The notes under the pieces: model-generated
The model's database searches: none
The model's input: the letters and a program-made list of their open reading frames with translations, nothing else
Told to the model about the DNA's origin: nothing
Shown: positions 11,754 to 24,033 of the stretch, one piece after another
Layout of the letters: each line of letters begins with the position of its first letter
Position numbering within the stretch: position 1 is the stretch's first letter
NCBI GenBank assembly: GCA_000467715.1
Contig: AJFK01001090.1
Span: forward strand, 186,001 to 250,000
DNA length: 64,000 bases
Direction of reading: 5' to 3'
DNA from: Hysterium pulicare CBS 123377
Taxonomy: Eukaryota; Ascomycota; Dothideomycetes; Hysteriales; Hysteriaceae
Program-made: the position numbers and the translations under genes

Positions 11754-12746
11754 TCATACGAGCTCCGATAGCTCAGCAACAGCCGACACTTCCTTGCGAA
11801 GCACAGCAACGATCTCATTCCAAACTTGTTCCGCAACCTTCTCATTCTCTGCCCCGCTCAAAGTAGGTGCATCCGGCCAAATCTTATCCTGCTGCCAGAA
11901 TCTGCCATGAGCCTTGTTTCCCAACGTCACTCCACTGACAAGAGATCTGGAACCTCCCTCTGCAGTCCGGAATATCAAAGCGAAGAGAATGGCTTTACCG
12001 AGTTTCATGGGAACGCTAGAATAGTCCCTACTAAGGTCTGTCGCACACAGTCCCGGGCACACGGAGGTAATAATGACTTTCGAATTATCGATTTGCGATG
12101 CCAGCCGTCGAATAACGAACATGATGAATAGCTTCGAGATGCTATATTGCCCTGTAGGAGTGTAAGTTTCGCCATCATTGTATGACTCCAGAATATTCGA
12201 GGCATTTTGGTGCTCGGCCGTAATCTGAACAGTCTTATGTAATCCGGAGCTGACAATTTCGAGAACCGGAGTGTGTTGTGAAACAGCCTTCGATTCCTTG
12301 AGCTTCGGAAGCAAGAGGAGAGCAAGGAGCGTAGTAGAAATAGTGTTGACTTGGAGCGTTTCTTCCCACCCATAGGGTGAAACCGTGTACTTCGCCTTCT
12401 GCACCCCAGCGTTGAGAATTACTACGTCGAGATGCTGAAGTTCCCTCGAAGCACGGTCGGCAAACTTTTGGATGCTGTCATACGAGTTCATGTCTAGTTG
12501 CCAGACCTCGATCTGATTGGTTGTTTTCGTGCGAGCCTCGATGGCGGCCTTCGCTTCTTCGCCCTTTTTCGGGTCCCGTACGCCGAGAATGAGCTTTGCT
12601 GCCCCTAATGCGGAGATTTTGACGGCTGCTTCGAAACCTATGCCTGAGTTTGCGCCTGTGACAATCACATTTCGACCCTGAAATGACTCTTTGGGGTCGA
12701 TGGGCAGGAACCATTTTTGTTTTATGAGTGTCAATATGCCTGCCAT
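11754..12746 (-). CDS. Short-chain dehydrogenase/reductase (retinol dehydrogenase-like)
   Basis: An intronless frame of 330 residues. The Rossmann nucleotide motif TGANSGIG lies near residue 30, an NAGVQ segment follows, and the catalytic YxxxK is seen as YSISK with an upstream serine in the IVSSG segment. These features put it in the classical/extended SDR group that interconverts alcohols and ketones with NAD(P)H. Fungal members of this RDH/WWOX-like type usually have no known substrate. There is no signal peptide. It is transcribed away from LSM1, with about 810 bp between the starts, so the two may share a promoter region. Confidence 0.9.
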   Translation of the reverse strand: MAGILTLIKQKWFLPIDPKESFQGRNVIVTGANSGIGFEAAVKISALGAAKLILGVRDPKKGEEAKAAIEARTKTTNQIEVWQLDMNSYDSIQKFADRASRELQHLDVVILNAGVQKAKYTVSPYGWEETLQVNTISTTLLALLLLPKLKESKAVSQHTPVLEIVSSGLHKTVQITAEHQNASNILESYNDGETYTPTGQYSISKLFIMFVIRRLASQIDNSKVIITSVCPGLCATDLSRDYSSVPMKLGKAILFALIFRTAEGGSRSLVSGVTLGNKAHGRFWQQDKIWPDAPTLSGAENEKVAEQVWNEIVAVLRKEVSAVAELSELV

Positions 12747-13558
12747 GGTTGCGTTGGGGGTGCCAAGCGTGGTGAGATATGTGGTTCCCTGGAACCTTGG
12801 AGCGGTGTGACGAGTGGAATCGGTCTTGCTCTAATGTAGATTTTTACGATGACCGGAGACTGAAGTACTAGAGTGCTGAGAACAGAGAAGTGACTTCCGG
12901 AATTAGTACTCTACCATGTGGAGGGACATTACAAACTGCCAGGGAAGGAAAGTACCTTAAGAATTGACTATGTGCAATTGCTTGGGACCAGACCAAAGCG
13001 TGTACTCGATATAAACCGTGCGTCTGTCAGAATTAGCCAGAGGTAAAAGAATTGATATTTGGATTGATTGCTCTTACTTCCATCAACTACGGTTCAATTG
13101 GACAAACCTGTTCGCATACTTATAGTTCAGAGCTACGGGTAGAGATAGCACTAACGATATTATCAAGCGCTACTTCGGACAAAAAAATTCGGGAACCTAT
13201 CAGCGAGATTCGTAAGCTTTGGGAAAACGAAAGAATGAACAGTTTCCATTGTCCGACTTTAGTTGTCGACAAGATCAAACGAGGTATCTACACATGACAA
13301 GTTCGCTTCCTACCTAGGTACGGATGGAATAAAAGATGATGTGTAAGAATTCTTGCAGGAATACGACCTCGGAAATGGTCAAACATTATTCCTAGCGCAA
13401 CCCTGATGAATTGATATCCGATGTTAGTCCGAACCTTCAATCGTCAATTTCAGAATATTCGCAGTCGAATTACGAGTCACTTCTTTGAAATGGGCTGGCT
13501 TGCCTTTTCGATACCTTGAAAAATCCCTTTCACCCCGCACGGTACATGAGCTTCCGTC
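12747..13558. other. Bidirectional intergenic region, SDR / LSM1
   Basis: Divergent promoter space between the SDR gene (minus) and LSM1 (plus). Only short, motif-free frames occur here. Confidence 0.6.
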
Positions 13559-14485
13559 ATGGAGAACCGCCCGCCAATTCCAAACGATCCTTCTGCGAGC
13601 CGCGGTAGTTATCAAGGTGCGCAAAGCGCGACTCTTGATTTCGAGCGTTTGTCAATGAACCCTGGACAATTTCCTCAAAGTTCGAGCGAAGGTGTTCGAC
13701 CGATAGCATCTACATCTAGTACGCGATGAAAAACGTTCAGCAATGCTTACGTCTCACTGATTCGACCTTCAGGCCCATACCAAGATGTATACGTTCCAGG
13801 GCCTCAACCTCCAACAGCATTGGGTGCGGCCGGTACACCGAAGCCCCAGCCTATCCTCCCCGTTGAACTACCTCCACAAGCATTTATCACCTCGGCTATG
13901 ACAATAGACTTCATAGACAGTATGGATAACCCTCCACGAACAGAGCTGGTTGGATGAAAGAAAGGCTGACCAACGCAACCCTCTTAGAGAAGGTCGTTGT
14001 TTGCCTGAGAGATAACAAAGGATTCGTCGGTGTTTTACGCTTATATGACCAGTTCGGTACGGCTATACTCAGAAATATTGTCTTAGACTTAAGCTAACAT
14101 CGCTGTCGTAGCGAATCTCACTTTGTGTGACGCAGTGGAGCGAATATTTGTCCAGGATCCCGATGAACCAAAGGGTCATTGGCTCTGGTGCGAATTGCCT
14201 GTTGGCATTATCACATTTCGAGGAGAGAACGTGTCTGTCGTTGCAGAAATTGTACGGACTCCCTGACCTTACTTTTCCAGTACCAAGGTCGACCAAAACT
14301 AACAACACATTGAGCAGGATCTCGATAAGGAGGACGAGCCGATGCCAAACTGCACGCGCGCACCTACCGAGCAAGTACTCAGCTTGCAAAAGGGCGAGAA
14401 GGCGAGGAAGAAAGCTTTCACTACTAAAAAGGAAAATATAATGAAGGACTTGGGATTCGAGCCAGAGCAAGGGATAGAGGCTTAA
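13559..14485 (+). CDS. LSM1: U6 snRNA-associated Sm-like protein LSm1 (mRNA decapping activator)
   Basis: Five exons, all short: 13559-13718, 13773-13919, 13988-14056, 14112-14251, 14318-14485, giving 227 residues. The introns are 54, 68, 55 and 66 nt. The spliced protein has a proline-rich N-terminal arm (about 95 residues, including LPPQAF just before the fold). The Sm1 motif follows, running from IDFIDKK through VCLRDNKGFVGVLRLYDQF. The Sm2 motif ITFRGENVSVVAEI comes next, then the acidic DLDKEDEP segment typical of LSm1. LSm1 forms the cytoplasmic LSm1-7 ring with Pat1 that binds oligoadenylated 3' ends and promotes decapping. The 68-nt second intron restores the conserved DKK-VVVCLRD join. 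It is longer than yeast Lsm1 (172 residues) because of the N-terminal arm. Confidence 0.92.
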
Positions 14486-15249
14486 AAGGGCATATGCGCT
14501 TGGTGCCCAAGGTTTGGAATAAACTTGGTCAGATTGCAATAGCATTCTGCACCCTTAGCATGAGATCAATGATACCAGGGTGACAACAAAAGCCATCCAC
14601 ATGATGTTAAATTCCAATTACTGATTCCATATCGATCGTCACAGTTTCCTTCAAACCTATATTTGCCAAGGCTGATTATCTGCTAACCATGTGGCAATGA
14701 ATTCCGCCAACGGAATTATGGAACTTCTACGCCTATCGTATCTACCTCACCATCGTCACGTGATCAGTCGTAAGTCTGACATGATACCTTTAATACCTAT
14801 AATAGGTTTCAGCCTTTGTTCATACTGGATAAGTATATTTTCAATGTCTGAAGCGAGTATCTGTCTTGTTCCTACTTCATATGACGAGAGTTATAGGTGT
14901 TAGAGATGGACTTAGCCTAGACTCTTCAGCCACCAAGCCACATCACTTCCCTAGACCTCTTTTGGATCAAGTAGTGCTCAACTCTGAGAGTCTTGATTTC
15001 GGCATTCCTGCTTCGCCTATCATCACTCCGCGCGGGGATTTCGAGGCGGTTCAGCCGCAAATGCAGAGCCCTGACCAGGAATTCTCTGAACCTTAAATGC
15101 ACAACAGATCCCGCGTTTCTGTGGGTCTCCGGGACATTTGACAAGGTGCCTCTGTTCTGAGATGGAATCGCAATATTACCAGCAAGACAAGGCAATACCT
15201 GCCGTGAGTACGTATAACAGTCGTGTTCCTGAAATGAGCCACGAGGTCC
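14486..15249. other. Intergenic / 5' leader of the DUF3433 gene
   Basis: An open plus frame at 14866-15096 (76 codons, no ATG needed if it is an exon) is Pro/Ser-rich and could be an unjoined upstream exon, but I found no frame-correct splice. A 33-codon ATG frame at 15162-15263 ends inside the first codons of the DUF3433 coding region (see findings). Confidence 0.4.
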
Positions 15250-17386
15250 ATGAGTTCTACTGATGCTGACGATTCTGGAGATTATAATTTCGTGCCAACC
15301 ACACCGAACCTCAAATACTTTAGACCGTGGATAATTCATAAGCGAGTATTGGGTGTGCTTTTGCTTATCACTCTTGCACTAATCGGACTTGTCGAATACG
15401 CATGCCATGAGCTGCCGCTCGTGGACAGTGGCGGGACATTCAGCTCACTCGTGAATGAAACCTCACAAATCTATAAGAGAGAGGATTCAGAGACGTCAAC
15501 ATACATTACAGAGTAGGTCTAGTCATCCTTCTCTATGCGGCGGCATAAGCTGCAAATGGTCGAAAGGAGACTTACAAATTTAATAGGGTTCATGGAATCA
15601 CAGAAACTCTAATCGTCTCATACGGTTGGGGTTCTGCAACAGCATCCGAGACATGCATCGGGACATGTGCGCCGAATCTATCCGAATGGCTTGCTCTGGG
15701 TACCGTGACTGTTGGTGGTCATCCTGCTGAATCTACTGAAAACCCGTCGACATCGATCGAGCCCGTATTGACCCAGTCTACATTTGCACCAGCTCCCACC
15801 GTCTTTCTGAACCCTGCGACAACGAAACCACCAACTGCACCGCCTCCCAACGTCTTTCTAAACCCTACAACAACACCTGTTTATGCTTTTAATACGGGCC
15901 AATTCTTTCTGGGAGCATTTCTCCCAACCATCATAGCAGTTCTTTTCGCGATTCCGTGGCTGCTGCTGGACAATACGATGAAGAAAATGGAACCATTCCA
16001 CCAGCTAGCAAAGCCTAGAGGGCCCGCCGGAAAAAGTAGCATTGCACTAGATTATTCCTCGCCAATATCACTTTTCGCTCCTATCACAGCGATTTCATGT
16101 CGTCATTGGACAGTATTCATCACCTCTATTCTGACAATTCTCTGTCTCATCATCGCGCCCCTAGCACCGGAAACAGTCTTCATCCACTTGACCGGTTTTT
16201 GCGATGCTGAAACCGCAGGATGCACACCTAGTCTTGGACTGTTCCTCCCAGCCGCGAGAGTCATTCAAGGGGTGCTGTCGATTATAGCTTTTTTGGTGGT
16301 CGTTCTCATGATACTACTGCGCAAGAAGCGTACCGGAGTGTACTCCGATCCCAGAAGCATAGCTGGCGTAGCAGTCCTTTTCGAAAATCCTGAAGTCCGA
16401 TGGCAGTTCAGCAGTATTATGGGCCAGCCAACAGATCGAAGGCTCAAGGAGGCCATGAGAGCTTACTCTCACAAAATGGACCACTTTGCTCGGCCAGATG
16501 GTTCCAGAGCATATGGCCTAGTTCGCGGGCCACAAGGAGAAGTCAGTTATTCAGCAAATGTATCACATCAGTCTGAGTACTCTGCGCTCCGGTGGCAACT
16601 CAAGATGGTTCATGGTCACCGCATCGCGGCCACCGCATTAGCTTTCTTTCTTAGCGCACTGGTAGCGCTTATAATTACTTATAGGTTTAACCACACAAAG
16701 AATGGGTTTGAACGCTTCATGGACAGCCAAGGCTTTGGTGTCAGGTTCCTCTTCACCGCGATTGGCGTGTTGATCAAGTTGTATTGGAGAAAAGTATATC
16801 AGGGTAACCATGTGCATCCCAAGCCATTTGCACCTCTATACTAACTCTTTCGCTAGACATCTCGCTATTATCACCCTATCGCTGCCTGGCCCTGCGCAAT
16901 AGCCCAGCGCAAGAATCTCTCCTCGTTCCCACGAGCTCCCACCCTATCACCGCCATCACCACTTCCTTCCGCCACGGACATCACGTTGTCGCACTCGTGG
17001 CATTCACTACTGTTCTTGCAGAAGTCCTCACAATGGCTCTCTCTAACGTCCCATTCAATAATGCAAATTCCTGGACCTCATTCTTAGTTTCCACATGGCT
17101 AAGCATATCTATCCTCGCAACAATGCTCTTGACTCTCATAGTTCTCTTCTTCTACCCCGAGCCGAATTTACCAGTGAGTCCGAAAACAATTGCGGGCACG
17201 CTTTATTATCTTTGCGGGTCACATGTGCCGGACACTTTTAGGGACATGAGTACGTTGAATACTAAAGAACGTGATAAGAGAATTAAGGAACTGGGGTTCA
17301 GATACTCGTTCGGGTTGTCGCCTTGTATGGATGGAGTGTCGAGGGTGGGAATTGATTTTGAGGAGTTCGTTTACAGAGATGGGTAA
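15250..17386 (+). CDS. DUF3433-family polytopic membrane protein
   Basis: Three exons (15250-15512, 15587-16803, 16857-17386) give 669 residues. Hydrophobic helices are visible near residue 40, in the GAFLPTIIAVLFAIPWLLL segment that is the DUF3433 hallmark, and in several later segments. The second exon junction produces the RKVYQ-DISLLSPYR join that begins the second DUF3433-like unit. Between helices lies a Thr/Pro-rich linker with a repeated TVFLNPATT / NVFLNPTTT element and scattered N-glycosylation sites. The family is expanded in filamentous ascomycetes and has no established function. Members are usually over 1000 residues with a longer proline-rich N-terminus, so the true start may lie in an upstream exon; the ATG at 15250 is the first one in frame. 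Confidence 0.85.
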
Positions 17387-18203
17387 CTGAAGAAGACGAG
17401 GTTTCTTGATTCGCGAATAGTACGTCCTGGACGTCTTGAGTGCCACTAAAGAAGGGACGATGTTACCGTATAATTTTGGATCACCTTCCCCAGTAACGAT
17501 AAGCCCCCCTATATAAGGCCCACACACGAGCCACATAGTGATCTCTTCAAAGGGAAAAGTCACGTGGAGGGATAATCCCGAGTGCAACCTTCCCTCTATA
17601 AGCCCCGAGCGTAGCGATCCAAGTTATACGGTAGGCTTGCTGCCGATCGGTTAATTTTAGAAACTGGAATGTTGCCGGCTAAATGGACCCAAACCCTTCA
17701 ACCTCATTTTATCGACGCTTTCTCTTCATTTTTTAATCTAATAGGATTACGGCCGAAACAGAAAACAAGTTTTGAACATTAGCAGTCTTTACTAAAAATC
17801 GTTTCAACAGATCAGTGTTTATTGAGCTTGGGGCAGACTATGAACAAGGACAAGCGGTGGCGGCGCTGACTCGGTACTCGTATAGGACTTCCTAGTTTTT
17901 CAGAACGAATCCATAGAGACCGTATGGTCATACCTTGGATGCCGTCAGACGCATTGTTATGTTACACAGAAGATGAGATTTCCGATAAACGAAGAGAACT
18001 TTCTAAGCCCCCTTACACCTACTCGGTGCTGCATAGTCTCGACATCCAATGCCCGTATCTGTACCATTTTCTCTGATCAGGCGGACATGTAAGATAGTTG
18101 GCAGACGAGTATAAAGGCAGCTTGAACAGCCACGTACCGTTCCAGTACCATTCCTCATCCTTCCAAAATTCTCAACGCTATCATCAATATCAATCTCGCT
18201 ATA
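17387..18203. other. Intergenic, upstream of the small secreted protein gene
   Basis: No supported gene or repeat. A pyrimidine/AC-rich leader precedes the ATG at 18204. Confidence 0.6.
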
Positions 18204-18687
18204 ATGCATTTCTCAGGTCCCCTCTCTGTTATATTCCTCCTCACTTTCAATCCCGTATCTGGAATACCCCAAAACCCAACCACAACTCCAACCCCAACGC
18301 AAACTCTCACCCGAGCATGTGAAACATCCACACGCCCAGGCTTCCCAGAACCCAGCTGCCCCACAGTAAGCTCCCTTCCCCGAACAAAACTTCCTTCAAT
18401 CTTCATCTAGACGCCGTACTTACTAGCTCGATAGACGTGCGAAGTTGCGCCTGGAGAATGGTACGACCAGGCATGTCTAGTCTGCCGCGATGGAGGAGCG
18501 TTCTGCGACTACGAACCCTGTGCCTCAGGTTACCCGGTGAGTGAATGAAGAGAAGATCATGCGTCCCTGTATTGAAGACCGGAATGGAGAATAGATAGCT
18601 AACAAGAGGTCGGTTGGGGGTTTGTAGTGCTCTAAGTCGGGCAATGCATGCGCCTATCTCGCTGAAGGGGGGATTTACTGCTCTTGA
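18204..18687 (+). CDS. Small secreted cysteine-rich protein (effector-like), three exons
   Basis: Exons 18204-18365, 18435-18536 and 18628-18687 join in phase 0 to encode 107 residues. The introns are 69 and 91 nt with GTAAGC and GTGAGT donors. The N-terminus is a signal peptide (MHFSGPLSVIFLLTF then NPVSG). A Thr/Pro linker with PTTTPTPTQT follows, and then a compact domain with ten cysteines, including motifs CEVAPGEWYD, ACLVC and YPCSKSGNACAY. An even cysteine count suggests five disulphides. It belongs to no family I can name. The layout matches secreted fungal proteins acting in the apoplast or as antimicrobials, but that role is inferred only. The middle and last exons are too short to be noticed without splicing. 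Confidence 0.8.
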
Positions 18688-18884
18688 AATCTAGTCCTAT
18701 ACGGAATACAAGGCGGGAGAGCCTCGGACTAGGTTGGGTGCGGAGTAACGTGGAGGAAGTCTAGTGACCACCGTGGAGATAGTAGGGCTTCGCTTTTTCG
18801 GTGGATCATGGTGGTGGCGGTTGAGTGGGAGGCTTCAGTTGGTAGTACGTCGTTGCAGGTGCTGGTAACTTGAAGGTCAATGCA

Positions 18885-21800
18885 CTACTCTTGTTGCAAA
18901 TTCCGCATAGCGTCTCTGAAGTCTAAAATAGCACAAGCAACTGCCTTCATTCGAGGATCGGACGAGGTTTTTCCTGTAGCGAGAAGAAGGCGAAATATGC
19001 TGTCATGCACCGTGCCCCCTGTGTTTGTATCTGTTGTTGTCATCCATTGCACCAATCGATTGGCAACGTTTTCGTGGGGAGCAATTGATTCGATGTCGAA
19101 GTCGTCGCGCATACTCGAATTTTGGTATTGTTCTAGAAATCCAGTGGCGAGCGCTTGTGATTCATACTGGAGGTCTTCAACGGTCCGAGATTCTACAGTA
19201 TATCTTAAGTTGCTGCTCTCAATGCTTTGATGATTAGGTAGGTCAAATGATCGCTGGTCAGCCTGGATGACGGCTGGTAAATGCGTATCTGCCTCAGCTG
19301 ACATGCCATACCAGGGTTTTGCCGCCTTATTCAAAACAACCTGAAGACTTTCATTCATACTTTCAGTGGCCTTCAATGCAACATCAACTGGCTCATCGCT
19401 CGCCCAGCTAGGCAGCTTGAAGAGCTCATGGGTACTTTCGACATTCTGTCCTTTCTTCTGAAATTGAACTAGAATGCTATTGTCACGGACGAATGCATGC
19501 GCTCCCTCAGAGCTATGTTGGTTGAGAGCGTTCATTGGCGAATCTTTCTGCATGATTGCTAACTCAGAAGGCGTGGAGGGCCTCCAATAAGTGCTTTTAG
19601 CCCACGAAACACCTCTTGAGTCGGGAGATGGAGAAATCCGGCCTGATCGTATAGCTAGATTCTGAGACTGGTGGAAGGGCGGTTGGCCTTTACTGGACAT
19701 GTCCGGCAATACCTGAGTTGACCTTAAGGCAAGGTGCTGAGATTGGATAAAATGATGAGGTATAGGCCGCTTTATTCGGCGCTTCTGCAGAGGTTCCGAG
19801 AAGACCACGTATTTGCCGCATTTGGAAAAGGCAACATCAGGATTTGGATGAATGGAGCATAAGGATGAAGGCTTTGCCGCAACTACATTGGACATAAGCA
19901 ACTTTACCAGCTTAGGCGTTCAACTAAACGTAATACTTACGGTTCCTATAAGCCCAAAGATAAAGTTGACCAGCAAAAGAAAACCCAAGTAGTGGGGCCA
20001 GAGGATGATAGATAAACTTGACCTGGTTGAACTCCCTGGACCACTCAGGATGTCTTTGGAGATTGTGCTCCGCGTTGAGCTGCGCACGATTGAGTATCGG
20101 CGTGGCTTGCTTAGATGGATTCTGAATTTTATGAACAGTAGCAAAACTTGGCGCTTGTAGATCCTGCCCCACGAACAAGACTGAGCGATCATCCGGATGG
20201 AATGAGAACCAGTATAGAAAGAGATCACCTCTTTCAAAACGTTCATCCATATCAAGATAGCTTCGTTCAATGGACTGGTCTAAGCTCGTAAGCCCATAGT
20301 CTGGGACCCAGTGAGTAGGTAACTTTCCATCGATTTCCATACTGAGAACTGTTGATGTAAGTGTCAGGCCTGGTGCTGAAATTGCGGGCTCCAGGTAGAA
20401 TAATGTGCGCAGCACCGTAAACATTCTTACGTCGTTACTAATAGCCATTGGGAACTGCATGCCCCAGCCGCTGGAATGCTCGGATTGTACATCTTCACAC
20501 ATGGATTGCCTCATCTGTAGCCACACTTCGGTGCTTGGAAGAGGAGACATGTGATTCACAATCCGGGTTGGAATCCCTGCCGCTAGGGAGTAGGCCTCGT
20601 ATCTGGCGATCCAGCCAGAGGAAAGAGAGCGAAGTGTTGCAAGGGAAATGGTTTGACGCCGTCGTTGCGTAAATTCTTGGTACTCCCTGGAAGATCTTAG
20701 TAAAACTTTATGCCATATGATGGAACCACATAATATGTTGAAGTAAGAATAGCGAGATAAGCAAATGTTCGTTATATGTTCTCATAAGTCCGAGTCCGTA
20801 CCTAGCTTTTGCTCTTATATACGAACGTACGCGAGGGGGAGATTTTGTTTAGCCAGGTAGCAAGAGGAAACGATCAAAAGTACCTTGACGGCCAAATAGA
20901 AAGAACACTGACCAGCAGTCCGTTCGGGCTGGATCGCGAAATTTTACAGAGACATTTGGTGCTTGAATAATCACTCATAGGCTCCTCAGATATGAGGGTG
21001 TGGACTTTGACAGCCTTAGTTTGGGCAAGAAGCCGACAAGGCGTAAATGCCGTCACTTCTTCCCATATACATTCGGGACTGGACCTTAATTTGCTACCCC
21101 AGTAACCGTCAAGGTCTCTGAGGTAATGGCCCAATTCGACCAGATCATCACAAAGCTTCGGGACATCCACGGCCTGGGACAACGGAAGGTGTCTAGCCCA
21201 GTTTGACCAAGTTTTCAGCTCCTCGAATTGGGGTGTATGGCCACATACGTAATTGGCCTCTATCCAAGACATGAGCACAAATTTTTGCGTGACAAAATTA
21301 AGTAAAGATGAAATTAAATGGTCAACTTGGTCTTGCGTCGCAGCGTCTTGACGTGTGGGGCGCCTTAAAATTTCAAGTCTGGAAAGGTGAAGATGCTCAA
21401 TCCAATTTAAAGCTGCATAACTGCAGAATGGAAAAGACTGCATAAATGAGTCGTGAAAAGCACCACTGCCGAGGCTTCCCCCTAGTGGTTGTGCGGGTAG
21501 GCCGTAAGTCAATGCATCCAGACACTTTTGTGCCATCTCGGGATGCGAATTCTGCGCAGTTATCAGAAATGAACCATTGTTGAGTGAAAGAGGTAAGTCT
21601 TCCTGTTGGGAGAAATAGTCGTGGGCTGAAAGATGGATAAAACGCAGAAACGTAGCCATACGTCCGTGTATCGGGCTGTAGATCTGTTCAGGTTCGACTA
21701 GACCTGCACAGCTCATCACCACTGCTTGTACAAACTCTTCCTCGCTGGTTTCAGAAAGAGCTTCTTTCAGCCCGTCCGAGACAAGGACTTCTCTGAGTTC

Positions 21801-23896
21801 TCGAACAGTGAGCCTGCGCTTGCTAAAGGTGAGCCACATGATAGCTCGCCTGGCCAAATCTCGCTCGACTTGGTATCCTTCTCCTATCAAGTTGGAGATC
21901 CGATCATACATAGACTCCAGTCCTTCCGGCATGGTGACGTTCTCGATGACTTGTATCCTTTGGCTACGGGTGAGAGCCGCGGAATTTAAGTAAGTGATCA
22001 TCAAGCGAGCCCAAAGAAACATCCCATCTGATCCGGTGTCCAGATGTTTAACAAGTCCTTCAGCATTTGCATGGAGAGGAAAGAGCCCTTGTGCTCGCAA
22101 ACGATTCAATTCCAGTGTTAAGTAATGATGGATATCCTTCGAAGTCTGCCTGCCTATCATCAGCGTTTGGTTTTTGGGAACTGTCCGAGAAAGAGGGAGG
22201 ACGGTTGGCCTCCCAAATAAAAGAAGCTTGATCGCAGATCCTTGTTTGAGCTTCAATAATTCCTCGATGAGTACGGAATGGTCCTCGCACTCGTCGATTC
22301 CGTCTAAAACGATGAAACACCCTTCACAGTACTTGGCGTACACACGAAGGAGTTCGCAAAGATGGGTTTGAGAAGCCGTCATCTGGCCACCGGATGCTTC
22401 CATCATCGAAAACAGAAACTTATCGGTCACACTGTCATCTTCTCGATGAAGCTGCAGGATTTGTGCGAGGATGGATCGAAGTGCAGCAAGCGTCGAGTTC
22501 ATGGTTGAGGTTGTGGACCTAAAGAAGAAGTACAGAACGTCAACTTTGACGTCACTAAGCATCGCGTCCTTCAGGTCCGCCACAACAGTAGCAGCCAGAA
22601 CCGTTTTACCGAAGCCAGGATTCCCTTCGCTATGTCAGCCTATGTCAATCAGTCTCGACAAGCAACCCGCTTACCTTGAATCCACAAACACTCCTGGCCA
22701 AACATTCTAGAATCCGAGCTCTCGGAACGGGATTCTTTCCATTCATTAAATGTCGGATCATCAAAGATCCAATCTGCTGTGCCATTTACACGAGAGTCAC
22801 GTGCTTTTTCATACTCTTCCTGGAATTCGGGCGGTGAAAGCCAATTTCGGAGATGTACAGTAGTGTCGACTAAGCAAGGTGGGATGAGCAGGGAATCTCG
22901 CAATAATTTGAATGACTGTCGTGCTTACCATTACGGCCTTGAGTTATCTCAGACTTCATTTCTTCCATACTCTGCCCTCTGCGATTTGTCTCGTCCATCT
23001 CCTCATTGAGCTTAATAAACTTTGCTTTCATTTCTTCATAGCGTTCTTCGTCCATGGCTTGCTTAAACTCATAATGTTGTCGTCGGGTCTCCTCGAATCC
23101 TTGCCGTTCGGTTTTGGCATCAGCGAGACCTTCCAGTACTCGCTTGTTGTCTTCCATTTCAATACGGATATGATCTAGCTGAACTATCTCAAGCAGTACA
23201 TTGCGATGCAACTCTATCTGCTTAAGAATGTCTTCGAAACGCACATCAAAGGGTTTCCATGCCAGACTAGCCATGACCATTGGTCGATGTTTTGGCTCTA
23301 AAAACTAAGATTAAACTTATGATGGGTTCGTGAGAAGTAATGACTCACTCCCATTTTTTAAGGTGAAAACCCGAGCTACGCTATGTAAGAACTCAAAGAG
23401 ATCTACATAAACATTGCACAAAGTCTTTTTGACCTGATCCGCGAAGTCTTCCTTGTGGCGACTCTTCGATATGCGTTCTATCAGATCATTCTGAGGAAGT
23501 CGGAGTGCAAGACATTCTAACATTCGAGTGAGCTTATCGAAAAAACCCGTATAGTTGCTGGCCAGCTGAGCGATGTCTTAGCACAGATGAACAGTTTGGT
23601 AGTGTCTAGATGAGATGAACAACCTGCAAGACCAGCCGGATTGCACCCCACGCGAGGGCTGCATACTCCGGATTGGACTGAACGGTGATACTGATAACTT
23701 CAAAATACGGCGCGAGTCTATCACTCAACTGCTTGAGCCGTGAAATGAGTCCCCGACCACGTACGCGGTCTTGAGAAACTGCCTGAAGTGTTTGGGCTTC
23801 TTTCAGGAGTTGGTCAGCGGAGGAGCACGCAGAGTAAAGAGAGTTTTCATCGGGCGAAAGTGAGTCCAGAAACCGTTTGTGCGCTTCTTTAAACAC
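18885..23896 (-). CDS. NACHT-domain NLR (STAND protein) with DUF7708-like N-terminus and WD-like C-terminus
   Basis: A large multi-exon gene. The N-terminal exon (23896-23606) carries a DUF7708-like domain with the AALAWGAIRLVLQ signature. A coiled, charged region follows (about 23280-22929). Exons 22869-22675 and 22624-20884 join to form the P-loop GNPGFGKT. Further on are the Walker B-like segment FIVLDGIDECE and the LLFGRPTV sensor region of a NACHT ATPase, then winged-helix-like and helical repeats. The C-terminal exons (about 20755-19941 and 19882-18885) contain WD-like segments such as GFSFAGQLYLWAY. Fungal NLRs oligomerise on ligand binding and trigger heterokaryon incompatibility or antimicrobial cell death. 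The first exon (start probably in 23897-24035) and the joins near 23550, 23300 and 20800 are not resolved. Splitting into two genes at 20.8 kb is possible but less likely. Confidence 0.75.
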
Positions 23897-24033
23897 TTCG
23901 TTCGCAGGAGATGGAGCCCCGGAAAGGTGAGGACGCCCAGTGTCTCGCTCGACGACGGCACGAATTCGTCTTGTTTCTTACGGAGAATACGCCATTGGAC
24001 AGAGGAGAGTGTGTCTGAATGGAAAAAATGCAA

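Noticed and set aside
20755-20884. Splitting the NLR into two genes
   Set aside because: The downstream exons have no independent start context and continue WD-like sequence on the same strand; the join is unresolved but one gene is simpler.
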